A stretch of DNA of 64,000 nucleotides. It comes from Granulicella sp. WH15. GTDB lineage: Bacteria; Acidobacteriota; Terriglobia; Terriglobales; Acidobacteriaceae. The translations under genes were made by a program, and so were the position numbers. Below the pieces are notes generated by a model that saw nothing but the letters and a program-made list of their open reading frames with translations, had not been told where the DNA came from and did not search any database. Every line of letters begins with the position of its first letter. Within the stretch, counting starts at the first letter, position 1. This document shows, in pieces, positions 44,072 to 55,213 of this stretch. The stretch lies in NCBI RefSeq assembly GCF_009914315.1, contig NZ_CP042596.1:2480001-2544000 (forward strand), read 5' to 3'.

Positions 44072-46255
44072 ATGACTTCTGCCCAGAACGAGATTCAGAA
44101 CGAACCCCAGTTTGAGTGCCAACCCCAAGCCTCCACCACCACCCCTCTCCTGCTTCCCGGCCGCCCTTACCCCCTCGGCGCCAAGGCCAATGCCAAGGGC
44201 ACCAACTTCGCCCTCTACTCCGAGTTCGCCACCGGCGTCGAGCTCTGCCTCTTCGATGAAAATAATGTCCAGACCTGCTCGATCCCCCTGAGTGAGCGCA
44301 CCGCCTTCGTCTGGCACGGCTTCCTGCCCGGCATCCGGCCCGGACAGCGTTACGGCTTCCGCGTCGACGGTCCCTGGGAGCCGGAGAAGGGTCTGCGCTT
44401 TAACAAGGCCAAGCTGCTCGTCGATCCCTACGCCGAGGCCATCTGCGGCCAGGTGGACTGGAAGCAGCCCATCTTTCCCTACGATGTAGCCTCGGGCGAC
44501 GACACCAAACGCGATGACCAGGACTCCGCCGCCGGAGTACCCAAGGGCATCGTCATCGACCACAGCTTCGACTGGGGCTGCGACTGTCCGCCCGAGACCC
44601 CGCACTCCGAGTCCGTCATCTACGAGGTTCACGTCAAGGGCTACTCCATGCGCAACCCCATGGTGCCCGAGCACCTGCGTGGCACCTACGCCGGACTCTC
44701 CAGCGAGCCCAGCATCCACTACCTGAAGAAGCTGGGCGTCACGGCGGTCGAGCTACTCCCCGTCCACCACTTCATCGACGAAGGCCACCTCCTCGACCAG
44801 GGCCTCAGCAACTACTGGGGCTACAACACCCTCGGCTACTTCGCCCCCATGTCGCGCTACAGCTCCTGCGGCGACACCGGCGGTCAGGTCAACGAGTTCA
44901 AGCAGATGGTCAAGGACCTGCACGCCGCCGGGCTCGAGGTCATCCTCGACGTCGTCTATAACCACACCTGCGAGGGCAACGAAAAAGGCCCCATGCTCTC
45001 GCTGAAGGGCGTCTGCAACACCACGTACTACCGCACCATGGCCGACAAGCCCCGCTTCTACATGGACTACACCGGCACCGGCAACACCCTCAACGTCTAC
45101 AACCCGCAGGTGCTCAAGCTCCTGATGGATTCGCTTCGCTACTGGGTCACCGAGATGCACGTGGACGGCTTCCGCTTCGATCTCGCCGCCACGCTCGCCC
45201 GTGAGCTGCACGACGTCTCCAAGCTCTCCAGCTTCTTCGACACCATCCACCAGGACCCCACGCTGGCCGACGTCAAGCTCATCGCCGAGCCGTGGGACGT
45301 AGGCGACGGCGGCTATCAGGTCGGCCAGTTCCCTGTCTTGTGGGCCGAGTGGAACGGCAAGTACCGCGACACCGTGCGCAAGTTCTGGAAGGGCAACGAC
45401 GGCCAGCTCTCCGACTTCGCCTACCGCCTCACCGGCTCGTCGGACCTCTACCAGTACGACGGCCGCAAGCCCTACGCCAGCATCAACTTCATCACCGCCC
45501 ACGACGGCTTCACCCTCTGGGACCTCGTCAGCTACAACGACAAGCACAACGAGGCCAACGGCGAGAACAACAAGGACGGCACCAGCGATAACGAGAGCTG
45601 GAACATGGGCGTCGAAGGCCCTACCGACGACAAGGCCATCCTCGAGATGCGCGAGCGCCAGGTGCTCAACTTCCTGTCCACGCTGCTGCTCTCTCAGGGC
45701 GTGCCCATGCTCTGCGGCGGAGACGAGGTGGCCCGCTCGCAGCGCGGCAACAACAACGCCTTCTGCCAGGACAACGAGCTGACCTGGTACGACTGGAACC
45801 TTGACGCGCCGCGACGACGGCTGATGGACTTCACCGGCAAGCTCATCCAACTGCGCCGCGCCCACCCCAACCTGCACCGCCGCAAGTTCTTCCAGGACCG
45901 CACCATCCGCGGCTCGGTCGTGCGCGACATCGCCTGGTGCAACACCGACGGCGAGGAGTTCAACGACAAGAACTGGAACGCGCAGTGGGCGCGCTCGCTG
46001 GCTCTGCTGCTCAACGGCAAGACGCTCGGGGTAACCGATGAGGACGGCACGCCACTCTGCGACGACTCCTTTCTGATCCTCATCAACGCCTTCCACGAGG
46101 GTGTCGAGTTCAAGCTGCCGCCGCCACCCGACGGCACGCCGTGGAAGCAGATTCTCAATACCGAGAACCTCGAAGATCCTTTCGCGCAACCGCCACTCGG
46201 CCCCAGCATTATCGTCGGAGGCCGTTCCCTGATCCTGCTCAGTGACGGAGCCTAA
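44072..46255 (+). CDS. glgX: Glycogen debranching enzyme GlgX
   Basis: GH13 isoamylase-type enzyme that removes short alpha-1,6 branches from glycogen. The 727-residue product has an N-terminal CBM48/E-set domain ([34 protein letters not shown]), then the GH13 barrel with conserved regions [23 protein letters not shown] (nucleophile Asp), [14 protein letters not shown] (acid/base Glu) and [27 protein letters not shown]. Start ATG 44072 is preceded by AAAGAGAGA. A family C hairpin follows the stop. Glycogen and cellulose genes sit back to back across the shared control region. Confidence 0.97.
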   Translation: MTSAQNEIQNEPQFECQPQASTTTPLLLPGRPYPLGAKANAKGTNFALYSEFATGVELCLFDENNVQTCSIPLSERTAFVWHGFLPGIRPGQRYGFRVDGPWEPEKGLRFNKAKLLVDPYAEAICGQVDWKQPIFPYDVASGDDTKRDDQDSAAGVPKGIVIDHSFDWGCDCPPETPHSESVIYEVHVKGYSMRNPMVPEHLRGTYAGLSSEPSIHYLKKLGVTAVELLPVHHFIDEGHLLDQGLSNYWGYNTLGYFAPMSRYSSCGDTGGQVNEFKQMVKDLHAAGLEVILDVVYNHTCEGNEKGPMLSLKGVCNTTYYRTMADKPRFYMDYTGTGNTLNVYNPQVLKLLMDSLRYWVTEMHVDGFRFDLAATLARELHDVSKLSSFFDTIHQDPTLADVKLIAEPWDVGDGGYQVGQFPVLWAEWNGKYRDTVRKFWKGNDGQLSDFAYRLTGSSDLYQYDGRKPYASINFITAHDGFTLWDLVSYNDKHNEANGENNKDGTSDNESWNMGVEGPTDDKAILEMRERQVLNFLSTLLLSQGVPMLCGGDEVARSQRGNNNAFCQDNELTWYDWNLDAPRRRLMDFTGKLIQLRRAHPNLHRRKFFQDRTIRGSVVRDIAWCNTDGEEFNDKNWNAQWARSLALLLNGKTLGVTDEDGTPLCDDSFLILINAFHEGVEFKLPPPPDGTPWKQILNTENLEDPFAQPPLGPSIIVGGRSLILLSDGA

Positions 46256-46263
46256 CCTTCGGG

Positions 46264-46293
46264 AACCCATATCTCGACTCTGAGACATGGGTT
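46264..46293 (+). terminator. Family C hairpin after glgX
   Basis: AACCCAT (46264-46270) and ATGGGTT (46287-46293) with an inner TCTC/GAGA extension, 8 bp after the glgX stop. Confidence 0.65.
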
Positions 46294-46340
46294 TCACCTA
46301 AGGCCGGGTGCCACTCCTCACGCCTGATAACATCACCGGC

Positions 46341-47882
46341 ATGTCCCTCAAACGAGTCCTTGCCCTGACGCTTCTCAGCGCAACTGCCCTCGCGCAGTCT
46401 CAGCACCCGCGCGACCACGAGATTCCCGACGCCGACACCCGCGCCTGGTGGCACACCACCGAAGACCTCTCCTCCGACGCCATGCAGGGCCGCGACACCG
46501 GCTCCGCCGCCTACGAGCGCGCCGCCCAGTACGTCGCCGACCGCTTCGCCCAGCTCCACCTGACCCCGGCTGGCGACAATGGCACATGGTTCCAGCGCGT
46601 TCCTCTGCACGAGATCCAGGTCGCCAAATCCGGCACCACCTTCACCCTCCTCCGCGACGGCAAGGACACACTTCCGCTCGAGTTCCTGCACCAGATCTCA
46701 ATCGCGGCAAGCCCCACCCTGCCGCCGACGCTCGAAGCCCCGCTCGTCTTCCGCGGCTACTGCTCCCCCGCCGAGATGGCCGACACCAAAGGCAAGATCG
46801 CCGTCTGCTTCGGCACCCGCCGCACCGGCATGACCTCTGCCCGTCAACGTCAGCAGGCCGCACTGGCCGCCGGAGCCGTCGCGCTCATCAACGTCGACGA
46901 TACCGCCTTCACGCTCGAGCCGCCGCGCTGGCCCGATGCCTACTCCCGCTCGGTCACCTTCGCCAACGCACCCGCCGCACCGGCCTCCATCCCCACCATG
47001 CGCCTCGCTGCCGCCAGCTTCGCCGCCCTCATCAGCGGCTCGCAGCAGGACGCCGCCGCGATCCTCAAGCTGGGCGGAGCCTCGCAACCCCTGCCAACCT
47101 TCGAGATCCCCGCCCGCCTGCGCGTCACCACCGCGACCACCCAGCGCGATATCTCCTCCCCCAATATCCTCGCCGTCCTGCCCGGCTCCGACCCCGTCCT
47201 CAAGAACGAGTACGTCGTCCTCTCCGCGCATCTCGACGGCTACGGCTTCGGCGAGCCGGTCCTCGGAGACTCTCTCTACAACGGCACCCTCGACGACGCT
47301 GCCTACGTAGCCCTGCTGCTCCAATTCATCGCAGACCAAAAGGCCCCTCTCAAACGCTCCATTCTGCTCTGCGTCTTTACCGGCGAAGAGAAGGGCCTCC
47401 TCGGCGCGAGCTGGTTCACCCACCACCTCACGCTGCCCAAAGAATCCCTCATCGCCGACATCAACCTCGACCAGCTCCGCCCACTCTTTCCGCTCCACAT
47501 CCTCACCGCCTCAGCCGTCGACGACACCACCCTCGGAGCCACCGCCCGCGCCGTCGCCGCGCCCATGCACATCGAGATCCGCCCCGACCGCGAGCCGGAG
47601 CGCGGCCTGCTCACCCGCTCCGACAACTGGCACTTCCTCCAGATCGGCGTCCCCGCCATCAGCTTCATCTTCGGCTTCGACCCCAACACCGACGCCGAGC
47701 GCCGCTACCGCGAGTGGTACAACTACGGCTACCACCGCCCGCAGGACGACCTGAAGCAGCCGATGGACTTCGCCGCCGCCCGCACCTTCAACACCTTCTT
47801 CTACAACCTCGCCCGCACCGTCGCCAACGCCGCCGAGCGCCCCACCTGGTCCCCCGCCAGCCCGCTCAAACCCAAACCCTAA
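46341..47882 (+). CDS. Secreted M28-family zinc aminopeptidase
   Basis: A 513-residue secreted metallopeptidase. Signal peptide MSLKRVLALTLLSATALAQ, N-terminal lid region, a PA (protease-associated) domain around residues 120-250 (APLVFRGYCSPAEMADTKGKIAV) and an M28 catalytic domain with the dizinc ligands in LSAHLDGYGFGE (His), TLDDAAYVALLL (Asp), FTGEEKGLLGASW (Glu) and YGYHRPQDD (His). Start ATG 46341 gives a clean signal peptide; an in-frame ATG at 46308 is upstream. The substrate is unknown; peptides or glutaminyl cyclisation-type activities occur in the family. Confidence 0.93.
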   Translation: MSLKRVLALTLLSATALAQSQHPRDHEIPDADTRAWWHTTEDLSSDAMQGRDTGSAAYERAAQYVADRFAQLHLTPAGDNGTWFQRVPLHEIQVAKSGTTFTLLRDGKDTLPLEFLHQISIAASPTLPPTLEAPLVFRGYCSPAEMADTKGKIAVCFGTRRTGMTSARQRQQAALAAGAVALINVDDTAFTLEPPRWPDAYSRSVTFANAPAAPASIPTMRLAAASFAALISGSQQDAAAILKLGGASQPLPTFEIPARLRVTTATTQRDISSPNILAVLPGSDPVLKNEYVVLSAHLDGYGFGEPVLGDSLYNGTLDDAAYVALLLQFIADQKAPLKRSILLCVFTGEEKGLLGASWFTHHLTLPKESLIADINLDQLRPLFPLHILTASAVDDTTLGATARAVAAPMHIEIRPDREPERGLLTRSDNWHFLQIGVPAISFIFGFDPNTDAERRYREWYNYGYHRPQDDLKQPMDFAAARTFNTFFYNLARTVANAAERPTWSPASPLKPKP

Positions 47883-47920
47883 AATGTGCCAGACCTGAAA
47901 TGTGTCAGAAATGTGCCAAA
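47882..47920 (+). repeat. Triple AAATGTGYCARA direct repeat before the S1 gene
   Basis: AAATGTGCCAGA (47882-47893), AAATGTGTCAGA (47899-47910) and AAATGTGCCAAA (47909-47920) fill the 46-bp gap between the M28 gene and the S1 gene start. Could be an autoregulatory leader or chance. Confidence 0.55.
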
Positions 47921-47928
47921 ATTGATCC

Positions 47929-49745
47929 GTGGACTTCCCAAAGATAACCAGCCCCGAAACCCCGCTTCCCTCCGACCCCGAGACCTCCGTCGCCACTACG
48001 CCCGAGGTCGATGAAGCGACCACCGAGTCCTTCGCCGACCTGCTTCGCGAGAACGACCTCGCCCGCGCCTCCGCCGTCGACCGCACCTCCGGCTCCAAGC
48101 TCATCGAGGCCACCGTCATCGCCGTCTCCGACGACACGGTCTTCCTCGACATCGGCTACAAGACGGAGGGCATCCTGCCGCTCAGCGGCTTCTCGGCGGA
48201 CGAGAAGGCCGTGGCTCCCGGCGACCGCTTCCGCGTCACCGTCAAGGGCCGCGACCTCGACGGCTACTACGAGCTAACCCGCCAGCGCGCCGCCGTCGTC
48301 AAGGACTACAGCTCGCTCGAAGAGGCCTTCGAGGCTAAGGGAACGGTCGTCGGCACCGTCACCGGCGTGGTCAAGGGCGGCCTCACCGTCGATATCGGGA
48401 TGCGCGCCTTCATGCCCAGCTCGCGCACCGGCACCCGCGACGCCGCCGAGATGGCCGCGCTGATCGGCCAGCAGATCCGCGTCCGCATCACGCAGCTCGA
48501 CCTTGAGGGCGGCGAGAGTGGCCGTCCCGATGCCGTCGTGGACCGCCGCAGCGTTCTCGAAGAGGAGGCCCGTGCCAACTCCGATGCCCGCTTCTCCGAG
48601 CTGGCCGAGGGCCAGACCGTCTCCGGCACCGTCCGCTCGCTCACCGACTTCGGAGCCTTCGTGGACCTGGGCGGAGCCGACGCGCTCCTGCACATCTCCG
48701 ACATCTCCTGGCACCGAGTGGCCAACCCCGCCGACGTCCTCACCGTCGGCCAGACCATCGAGGCCCAGATCCTCAAGATCGACCAGCCCGACGCCGCCAA
48801 TCCCGAGAAGAAGCGCCGCATCGCCATCGGCCTCAAGCAGCTCCAGCCGCACCCGTGGGACACCATCGAGGAGCGCTTCCACCTGGGCGACAAGGTTACC
48901 GGCACGGTCACTCGCACCACCGACTTCGGAGCCTTCGTGGAGCTGGCCCCCGGCATCGAGGGCCTCATCCATATCTCAGAGATGGCGTGGGGCAAGAAGG
49001 TCCACAAGCCCACCGACATCGTCAACGTAGGCGACAACGTCGAGGCCATCATCCTCTCGATCAGCCCGGCGGACAAGCGCCTCGGCCTCGGTCTCAAGCA
49101 GGCCCTGGGCGACCCGTGGGTCGAGCTGTCCCGCACCACGCTGGCCGGCTCGGTCGTCGAAGGCCCAATCTCGCGCCTGACTCCCTTCGGCGCGTTCCTC
49201 ACAGTAGCCGAGGGCATCGAGGGCCTCATCCACATCTCCGAGATCGCCGCCGACAAGCGCCTCAACCACCCGTCTGAAGCGTTGCGCGTCGGTCAGGTGG
49301 TCAAGGCACAGGTCGTTGCCATCGACAACGAGAAGCGCCAGCTCAAGCTCTCGATCAAGCAGCTCATCCCCACCGGACTCGACGAGTTCCTGGCCGAGCA
49401 CGCCGTCGGCGACACCCTCTCGGGCCGCATCATCGACATCGATCACGTCAGCAACATCGCCCGCGTCGAGCTGGGCGAAGGCATCGTCTCCTTCTGCCCC
49501 GTCCCTGCCCTGCCGCGACGGTGGAAGAGCCGACCCCAACCGCCACCGGCCCGGTCGATCTCTCCGCCCTCGGCTCGCTCCTCTCGGCCAAGTGGAAGAC
49601 CGAGGTAAACCCGAAGAAGTCCGCCGCCAAGCCAGCCGCCGCACCGCCCAGCAAGCCCGAGGAACTGAAGCCCGGCCAGATCCGCAGCTTCAAGATCGCC
49701 ACGCTGGACGCAGCAGCCAAGAAGATCACGCTCGAACTCGCCTGA
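47929..49745 (+). pseudogene. rpsA: S1-domain RNA-binding protein (RpsA-like), frame broken near residue 525
   Basis: Protein with six S1 (OB-fold) domains, like ribosomal protein S1. S1 repeats begin near residues 58, 142, 227, 318, 403 and 490, each with motifs such as TDFGAFVELAPGIEGLIHISEM. The first frame ends after PRRWKSRPQ... at 49608, but the missing end of S1 domain 6 (LKPGQIRSFKIATLDAAAKKITLELA) continues in the -1 frame to TGA at 49745. The break lies between about 49495 and 49520 in a C-rich stretch; one added base would give 605 residues. Sequencing error is most likely; programmed frameshift or real mutation are alternatives. GTG 47929 is the start. Confidence 0.85.
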
Positions 49746-49746
49746 T

Positions 49747-49935
49747 CTTTATTGCTGTTGCCTCTTTTTTGTTGTCATTCAGGAGCGAAGCGGAGGAATC
49801 TGCTTCGCTTTTGTCTTTGCGGTTGCCATTACGCTTTTGCTTTTGCCGTTGTTCCTCAGGTAGGTCCGGGCTTTAGCCCGGACATTACGACTCACCACGG
49901 ACGCGGGGCTTTAGCTCCCGAGGTATGCTTTCCTT
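49747..49935 (+). repeat. Family A interspersed repeat, copy 4
   Basis: GTTGTCATTCAGGAGCGAAG, GAGGAATCTGCTTCGC, about eight hexamer-like units, GTCCGGGCTTTAGCCCGGAC and the GGGGCTTTAGCTCCCGAGGT hairpin. It starts right after the S1 gene. Confidence 0.85.
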
Positions 49936-49957
49936 CCCCTGCCACAAACGCGGGTGC

Positions 49958-49983
49958 CCCATGTCTCGATTTTGAGACATGGG
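49958..49983. repeat. Family C hairpin
   Basis: CCCATGTCTC (49958-49967) and GAGACATGGG (49974-49983) around GATTTT. Same sequence as the hairpin after glgX. Confidence 0.7.
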
Positions 49984-50011
49984 TTTCGGACGATGTACGG
50001 CCGCCCAGGAA

Positions 50012-50182
50012 AAGAGAGCATACCTCGGGGGCTAAAGCCCAGTTCATAGGCTGGGTTTGATGTCGGGGCTAAAGCCCCGACCTACCCCAGAAGCAAAAAC
50101 AACGAAGAAGACAAAAGCAGATTCCTCCACTTCGCTCCTGAATGACAACCAAGAAAACAGGCAACAGCAAAAACACCTTATC
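50012..50182 (-). repeat. Family A interspersed repeat, copy 5 (inverted)
   Basis: Reverse-complement copy: CATACCTCGGGGGCTAAAGC, GTCGGGGCTAAAGCCCCGAC, the AAGCAAAAACAAC hexamer tract (about five units), and CTCCACTTCGCTCCTGAATG. It faces copy 4, so the two can pair as a large inverted repeat. Confidence 0.85.
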
Positions 50183-50210
50183 GCCGGAATACCTGTTTAT
50201 TCTCCAGCAC

Positions 50211-50258
50211 AAATAGATGAACCCCATGCCTCGGATGAGGCATGGGGTTCATCTATTT
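50211..50258. terminator. Long perfect hairpin after mrp
   Basis: AAATAGATGAACCCCATGCC and TC (50211-50232), loop GGAT, then the exact reverse complement 50237-50258. It ends 19 bp past the mrp stop and includes the family C ACCCCATGCCTC core. Confidence 0.85.
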
Positions 50259-50277
50259 CACAAGAATCGAATAAGCC

Positions 50278-51111
50278 TTAGCTGATCTCGATTACATCCG
50301 TCTGGTCGGCCCCAGCCGCTTCAGCCACGTCAATCACCTTGGCCGCGAGCTTATAAAACGCCGCTCCCAGAGCACTCTCCGGCCCCGCCAGCGCCACCGG
50401 CATCCCGCTATCGCCGCCCTTGCGGATCGCCGGAGCCATATCCACCGAGCCGAGGAACTCCAGCCCGAACTGCCGCGCCGTCGCCTCCGTCCCACCGGCT
50501 CCGAAGACGTCGATGACCTCTCCCGTGGGCAGCGTCATCTGCGACATATTCTCGACCAGCCCCAGCACCTCCACCTTCACCTGGTGGAACATCTCGAGCG
50601 CCTTGCGAGCATCCTGCAACGCTACCGAAGAGCCGGTCGAAACCACTACAGCGCCCGTCAGCGGCACCGTCTGAACCAGCGAGATCACCACATCGCCCGT
50701 CCCCGGAGGCAGGTCGATGATGAGGTAATCCAGCTCGCCCCACTCCACCTGCTGCAAGAACTGCCGGATGATCTGGTGCAGCATCGGCCCGCGCATCACC
50801 ATCGGCTTGTCGCCGGGCGAGATTAGCCCGACCGAGATAAACTTCACCCCGTGCGCCAGGATCGGCTCGATCCGGTTATCCCCCACCACGTTCGGCTGCC
50901 GCGTCGCGCCCAGCATCATCGGCACATTCGGCCCGTAGATATCGGCGTCGATCAGGCCCACCCGATGCCCCAGACGAGCCAGCGCCACCGCCAGATTGAC
51001 GGACACGGTGGTCTTGCCCACCCCGCCCTTGCCGCTGCCCACTGCGATTACATGCGAAACTCCCGGCAACGGCTGCGGCCCCTGCGGCATTCCCTGTCCC
51101 TGTGCACCCAT
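50278..51111 (-). CDS. apbC: Mrp/ApbC P-loop ATPase lacking the CxxC iron-sulfur motif
   Basis: Mrp/ApbC-type deviant-Walker ATPase, 277 residues, normally a scaffold that loads Fe-S clusters. Walker A GSGKGGVGKT at 25-34, LIDADIYGPNVPMMLG, LPPGTGDVVISLVQT and GLVENMS are typical. At the place where cluster-binding members have CPxC after NMS the sequence reads MTLPTGEVIDVFG, so no CxxC pair is present. The DUF59 N-terminal domain is also missing. It may act as a regulatory partner or carry another role. Start ATG 51111. Codes on the same strand as the downstream thioesterase. Confidence 0.88.
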   Translation of the reverse strand: MGAQGQGMPQGPQPLPGVSHVIAVGSGKGGVGKTTVSVNLAVALARLGHRVGLIDADIYGPNVPMMLGATRQPNVVGDNRIEPILAHGVKFISVGLISPGDKPMVMRGPMLHQIIRQFLQQVEWGELDYLIIDLPPGTGDVVISLVQTVPLTGAVVVSTGSSVALQDARKALEMFHQVKVEVLGLVENMSQMTLPTGEVIDVFGAGGTEATARQFGLEFLGSVDMAPAIRKGGDSGMPVALAGPESALGAAFYKLAAKVIDVAEAAGADQTDVIEIS

Positions 51112-51137
51112 ATCGTTCTCCTATCCCTGTTTCAAAC

Positions 51138-51659
51138 CTAAATGTGCCAATCCACGGCCAGCTCTTCGCGCAGCCGCTTCTTACGCAGAGTCTCCCCGGC
51201 CCGCATCTCGCGCCGACGCCCCGCGTCCTCATAGCGACGCCGCTGGTGGTCTGTCTCGACCAGCAGCTCCGGCACCACTAGACCCTTGCCCTCGCGGTCC
51301 ACCGCCACGTACGTCAGATAGGCCGAGGAGACATGCCGCAGCTTCTGCTCGCGGATATCCTCCACCATCGCCTTTACGCCGACCTCCATCGAGGTGCGGA
51401 ACGCGCGGTTGACGCTGGCCTTCAGGATCAGCAGGTCGCCCACGTGCACCGGGGCCACAAAGTCCAGGTGATCCATGCTCGCCGTCACCGTGATGGCCCG
51501 CGAGTGCCGCGAGGCCGCCATCGCGCCGACCAGGTCGATGTACTGCATCAGCCGCCCGCCAAACAGATTGCCCAGCGCGTTCGCATCCGCCGGAAAGATG
51601 ATCTCGCTCCGCTCCGACTGCGACTCCCGAACTGGCCGTACGATTCTCTCTTCGCTCAT
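51138..51659 (-). CDS. Acyl-CoA thioesterase (hotdog fold, YciA/BACH type)
   Basis: A 173-residue hotdog-fold thioesterase. The catalytic and CoA-binding region reads PADANALGNLFGGRLMQYIDLVGAMAA, with Asn, Gly and the helix Asp, followed by TASMDHLDFVAPVHVGDLLILKASVNR and a Lys/Arg-rich C-terminal tail. Similar proteins hydrolyse medium- or long-chain acyl-CoA in the cytoplasm. Start ATG 51659 has GGAGG only 3 nt upstream, a close spacing. It lies 26 bp upstream of mrp on the minus strand, so the two are probably co-transcribed. Confidence 0.9.
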   Translation of the reverse strand: MSEERIVRPVRESQSERSEIIFPADANALGNLFGGRLMQYIDLVGAMAASRHSRAITVTASMDHLDFVAPVHVGDLLILKASVNRAFRTSMEVGVKAMVEDIREQKLRHVSSAYLTYVAVDREGKGLVVPELLVETDHQRRRYEDAGRRREMRAGETLRKKRLREELAVDWHI

Positions 51660-51725
51660 GAACCTCCAGTTTACCGCGTATTCATCCGCTTGCGCCCGCT
51701 CGGCGCAACCCTCACCATAGAACTT

Positions 51726-52037
51726 ATGGACAAGCTCGCAATGCTCTCCCAGATCCTGACCCAGAACCCCAACGACGCCTTCGCCCGCTACGGCCTGGCC
51801 ATGGAGTACGTCTCCCAGAAACGCATCGACGAGGGCCTCGCCGAGTTCGACCGGCTCATCGAGCTGGTGCCCGACTACGTGCCCGCCTACCAGATGTCGG
51901 CCCAGACGCTGGTCGCTGCCGGACGCACCGAGGACGCCGTAGCCCGTCTCCACCTGGGCATCGCCACCGCCAACCGCACCGGCAACCAGCACGCCTTGGC
52001 CGAGATGGAGGCCCTGCGCGAGGATCTCACCGCCTGA
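51726..52037 (+). CDS. Small TPR-repeat protein
   Basis: A 103-residue protein made of about three tetratricopeptide-like helical pairs (LSQILTQNPNDAFARYGLAMEYVSQKRIDEGLAEFDRLIELVPDYVPAYQ and AQTLVAAGRTEDAVARL). TPR proteins mediate protein interactions; no specific partner is evident. It is divergent from the thioesterase gene and starts 63 bp before the MoxR-type gene, so it may be co-transcribed with it. Confidence 0.85.
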   Translation: MDKLAMLSQILTQNPNDAFARYGLAMEYVSQKRIDEGLAEFDRLIELVPDYVPAYQMSAQTLVAAGRTEDAVARLHLGIATANRTGNQHALAEMEALREDLTA

Positions 52038-52099
52038 GTTACGCGCTCAGTTACAGGGCGGTGAATCCCCTCCCGCCCTCAAACATCTATACTCAACAC

Positions 52100-53653
<1,554 letters not shown>

Positions 53654-53682
53654 ACCAAAGCGTTTACCACGGATAAAAGTAC

Positions 53683-53722
53683 AAAACGCCCTCGTGCCAT
53701 CCACCCGGCACGAGGGCGTTTT
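53683..53722. terminator. Terminator after MoxR-type ATPase
   Basis: Perfect 16-bp stem AAAACGCCCTCGTGCC (53683-53698) and GGCACGAGGGCGTTTT (53707-53722), 30 bp past the stop. Confidence 0.88.
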
Positions 53723-53925
53723 GCTGTTGCCTGTTCTTTTGGTTGTCATTCAGGAGCGAAGCGGAGGAATCTGCTTCTGTTCTTGCCGTTGTTCTTGCCG
53801 TTGCTTTGGCTCTTGCCGTTACTTTCATTCTTGCCGTTGCTTCTGGGGTAGGTCCGGGCTTTAGCCCGGACATCAAAATCCTCCACAGAAGCGGGCTTTA
53901 GCCCCCGAGGTATGCTTTCTTTCCC
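53722..53925 (+). repeat. Family A interspersed repeat, copy 6 (longest hexamer tract)
   Basis: GGTTGTCATTCAGGAGCGAA, AGCGGAGGAATCTGCTTCTG, then about eleven TTGCCG/TTGTTC-like hexamers, GTCCGGGCTTTAGCCCGGAC, AAGCGGGCTTTAGCCCCCGA and GGTATGCTTTCTTTCC. Copies 1 and 5 have about five units, so the tract length varies strongly within one genome. Confidence 0.85.
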
Positions 53926-53938
53926 TACCCCAACCTCT

Positions 53939-55162
53939 TTAGTGGACCGTCTTCATCCGGCGGCTCATAAAGTCCATCAAAAGGTAGCTCCCCAGCGTCT
54001 CGGGGGTTGTAAAGTAAGCCTTACCCCGGCACATCGCGCTCACCTGCTGCACGAACTGGACCAGTTGAAAATCACTCGCCAGCATGAAGGTATTAATCAT
54101 CACGTTCGAGCGCTTGCAGCGGTTGACCTCTTCGAGCGTCTCCGAGATGACGATGGGGTCCAGGCCGAAGGCGTTCTTGTAGATGCGGCCATCCGGCAGC
54201 GTCAGGGCCGAAGGCTTGCCGTCCGTAATCATCACGATCTGCTTCATGTCCTTGTTCGACCGTTGCAGAATCCGCTGGGCGACGCGCAGCCCTTCACGCG
54301 TGTTGGTGTAGTGCGGGCCGACCTTGACGCGCGGCAACTGGCCGATGGGAATATGCTCGGCGGAGTCGTGGAAGAGCACCAGGTCGATGGTGTCGCCCGG
54401 ATACTGCGTGCGGATCAAATGCGCCAGAGCCATGGCCACGCGCTTGGCCGGGGTAAACCGGTCCTCGCCGTAGAGGATCATCGAGTGCGAGCAGTCGAGC
54501 AGCACCACCGTGGCACAGGAGCTTTGATAGTCCGCCACCTGCACCTGAATATCCGAGTACTCGATCCCGGCGATGCCGTTCTCAATGCCCTCGCGCGCGA
54601 AGACGTTGGAGAGCGTGCCGGTAATGTCGAGGTTCAGACTATCGCCGAACTCGTACTGCTTGGAGGAGCCGTTCGTCTCCACCCCTGCGGCCTCGTGGCG
54701 CGTATCGTGGCGGCCCAGCGAGGACTTGCCCAGCGGCCCCAGCAGCTCGCGCAGCGCCTTGTAGCCGAGAAAGTCCATCCCCTTGTCGGTCACCTCGAAG
54801 CGGGTCTGCCCCTCGCCGTCGCCTTGCAGAGAGTCGCCATCGCCAGGCTCCTCGGCGTTGATGAAGTTCTGCTCCTGCATCTTTTGGATGATCTGGTCGA
54901 CCAGCTCTTCCACCTGCTCCTCGTCCAGCTCGTCGAACTTCTCCTGCGCCTCCTCGTCAAAGAGTTCGCCGGACTCGAGCGCCTGCTTGATGGCCTCGCG
55001 CAGGTTCTCGAGGGTCTGCTCGCCGTCCAGATCCTGAAAGCGTGAGCTGGGGTCCTGAAAGCCTGAGTCGAGGAGAAAGTCCGAGAGGGCCTGCATGAGG
55101 TCTTCGAGACCGAAGGACGATGCCAGATCGCCGGTAAACTTGGTATAGCGGATGCGCTTCAT
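53939..55162 (-). CDS. vWA-domain protein (MoxR partner)
   Basis: A 407-residue protein with an acidic N-terminal half ([23 protein letters not shown], rich in Asp and Glu) and a C-terminal von Willebrand A domain with MIDAS motif [23 protein letters not shown] (DxSxS), [11 protein letters not shown] and [12 protein letters not shown]. It is convergent with the MoxR-type ATPase and probably forms a chelatase-like pair with it. Start ATG 55162 is favoured (AGGGG 5 nt upstream); an ATG at 55180 would add six residues. Confidence 0.9.
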   Translation of the reverse strand: MKRIRYTKFTGDLASSFGLEDLMQALSDFLLDSGFQDPSSRFQDLDGEQTLENLREAIKQALESGELFDEEAQEKFDELDEEQVEELVDQIIQKMQEQNFINAEEPGDGDSLQGDGEGQTRFEVTDKGMDFLGYKALRELLGPLGKSSLGRHDTRHEAAGVETNGSSKQYEFGDSLNLDITGTLSNVFAREGIENGIAGIEYSDIQVQVADYQSSCATVVLLDCSHSMILYGEDRFTPAKRVAMALAHLIRTQYPGDTIDLVLFHDSAEHIPIGQLPRVKVGPHYTNTREGLRVAQRILQRSNKDMKQIVMITDGKPSALTLPDGRIYKNAFGLDPIVISETLEEVNRCKRSNVMINTFMLASDFQLVQFVQQVSAMCRGKAYFTTPETLGSYLLMDFMSRRMKTVH

Positions 55163-55213
55163 GGAGACCCCTGATTCCATATTAGACGCGTCGGCCAGCG
55201 TGCGGATGCAACC

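Larger units (their letters stand above)
49746..50277. other. Repeat-filled intergenic stretch
   Basis: About 530 bp between the convergent S1 gene and mrp. It is filled by a family A copy (49747-49935), a family C hairpin (49958-49983), an inverted family A copy (50012-50182) and a long perfect hairpin (50211-50258). No gene seen. Confidence 0.8.
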
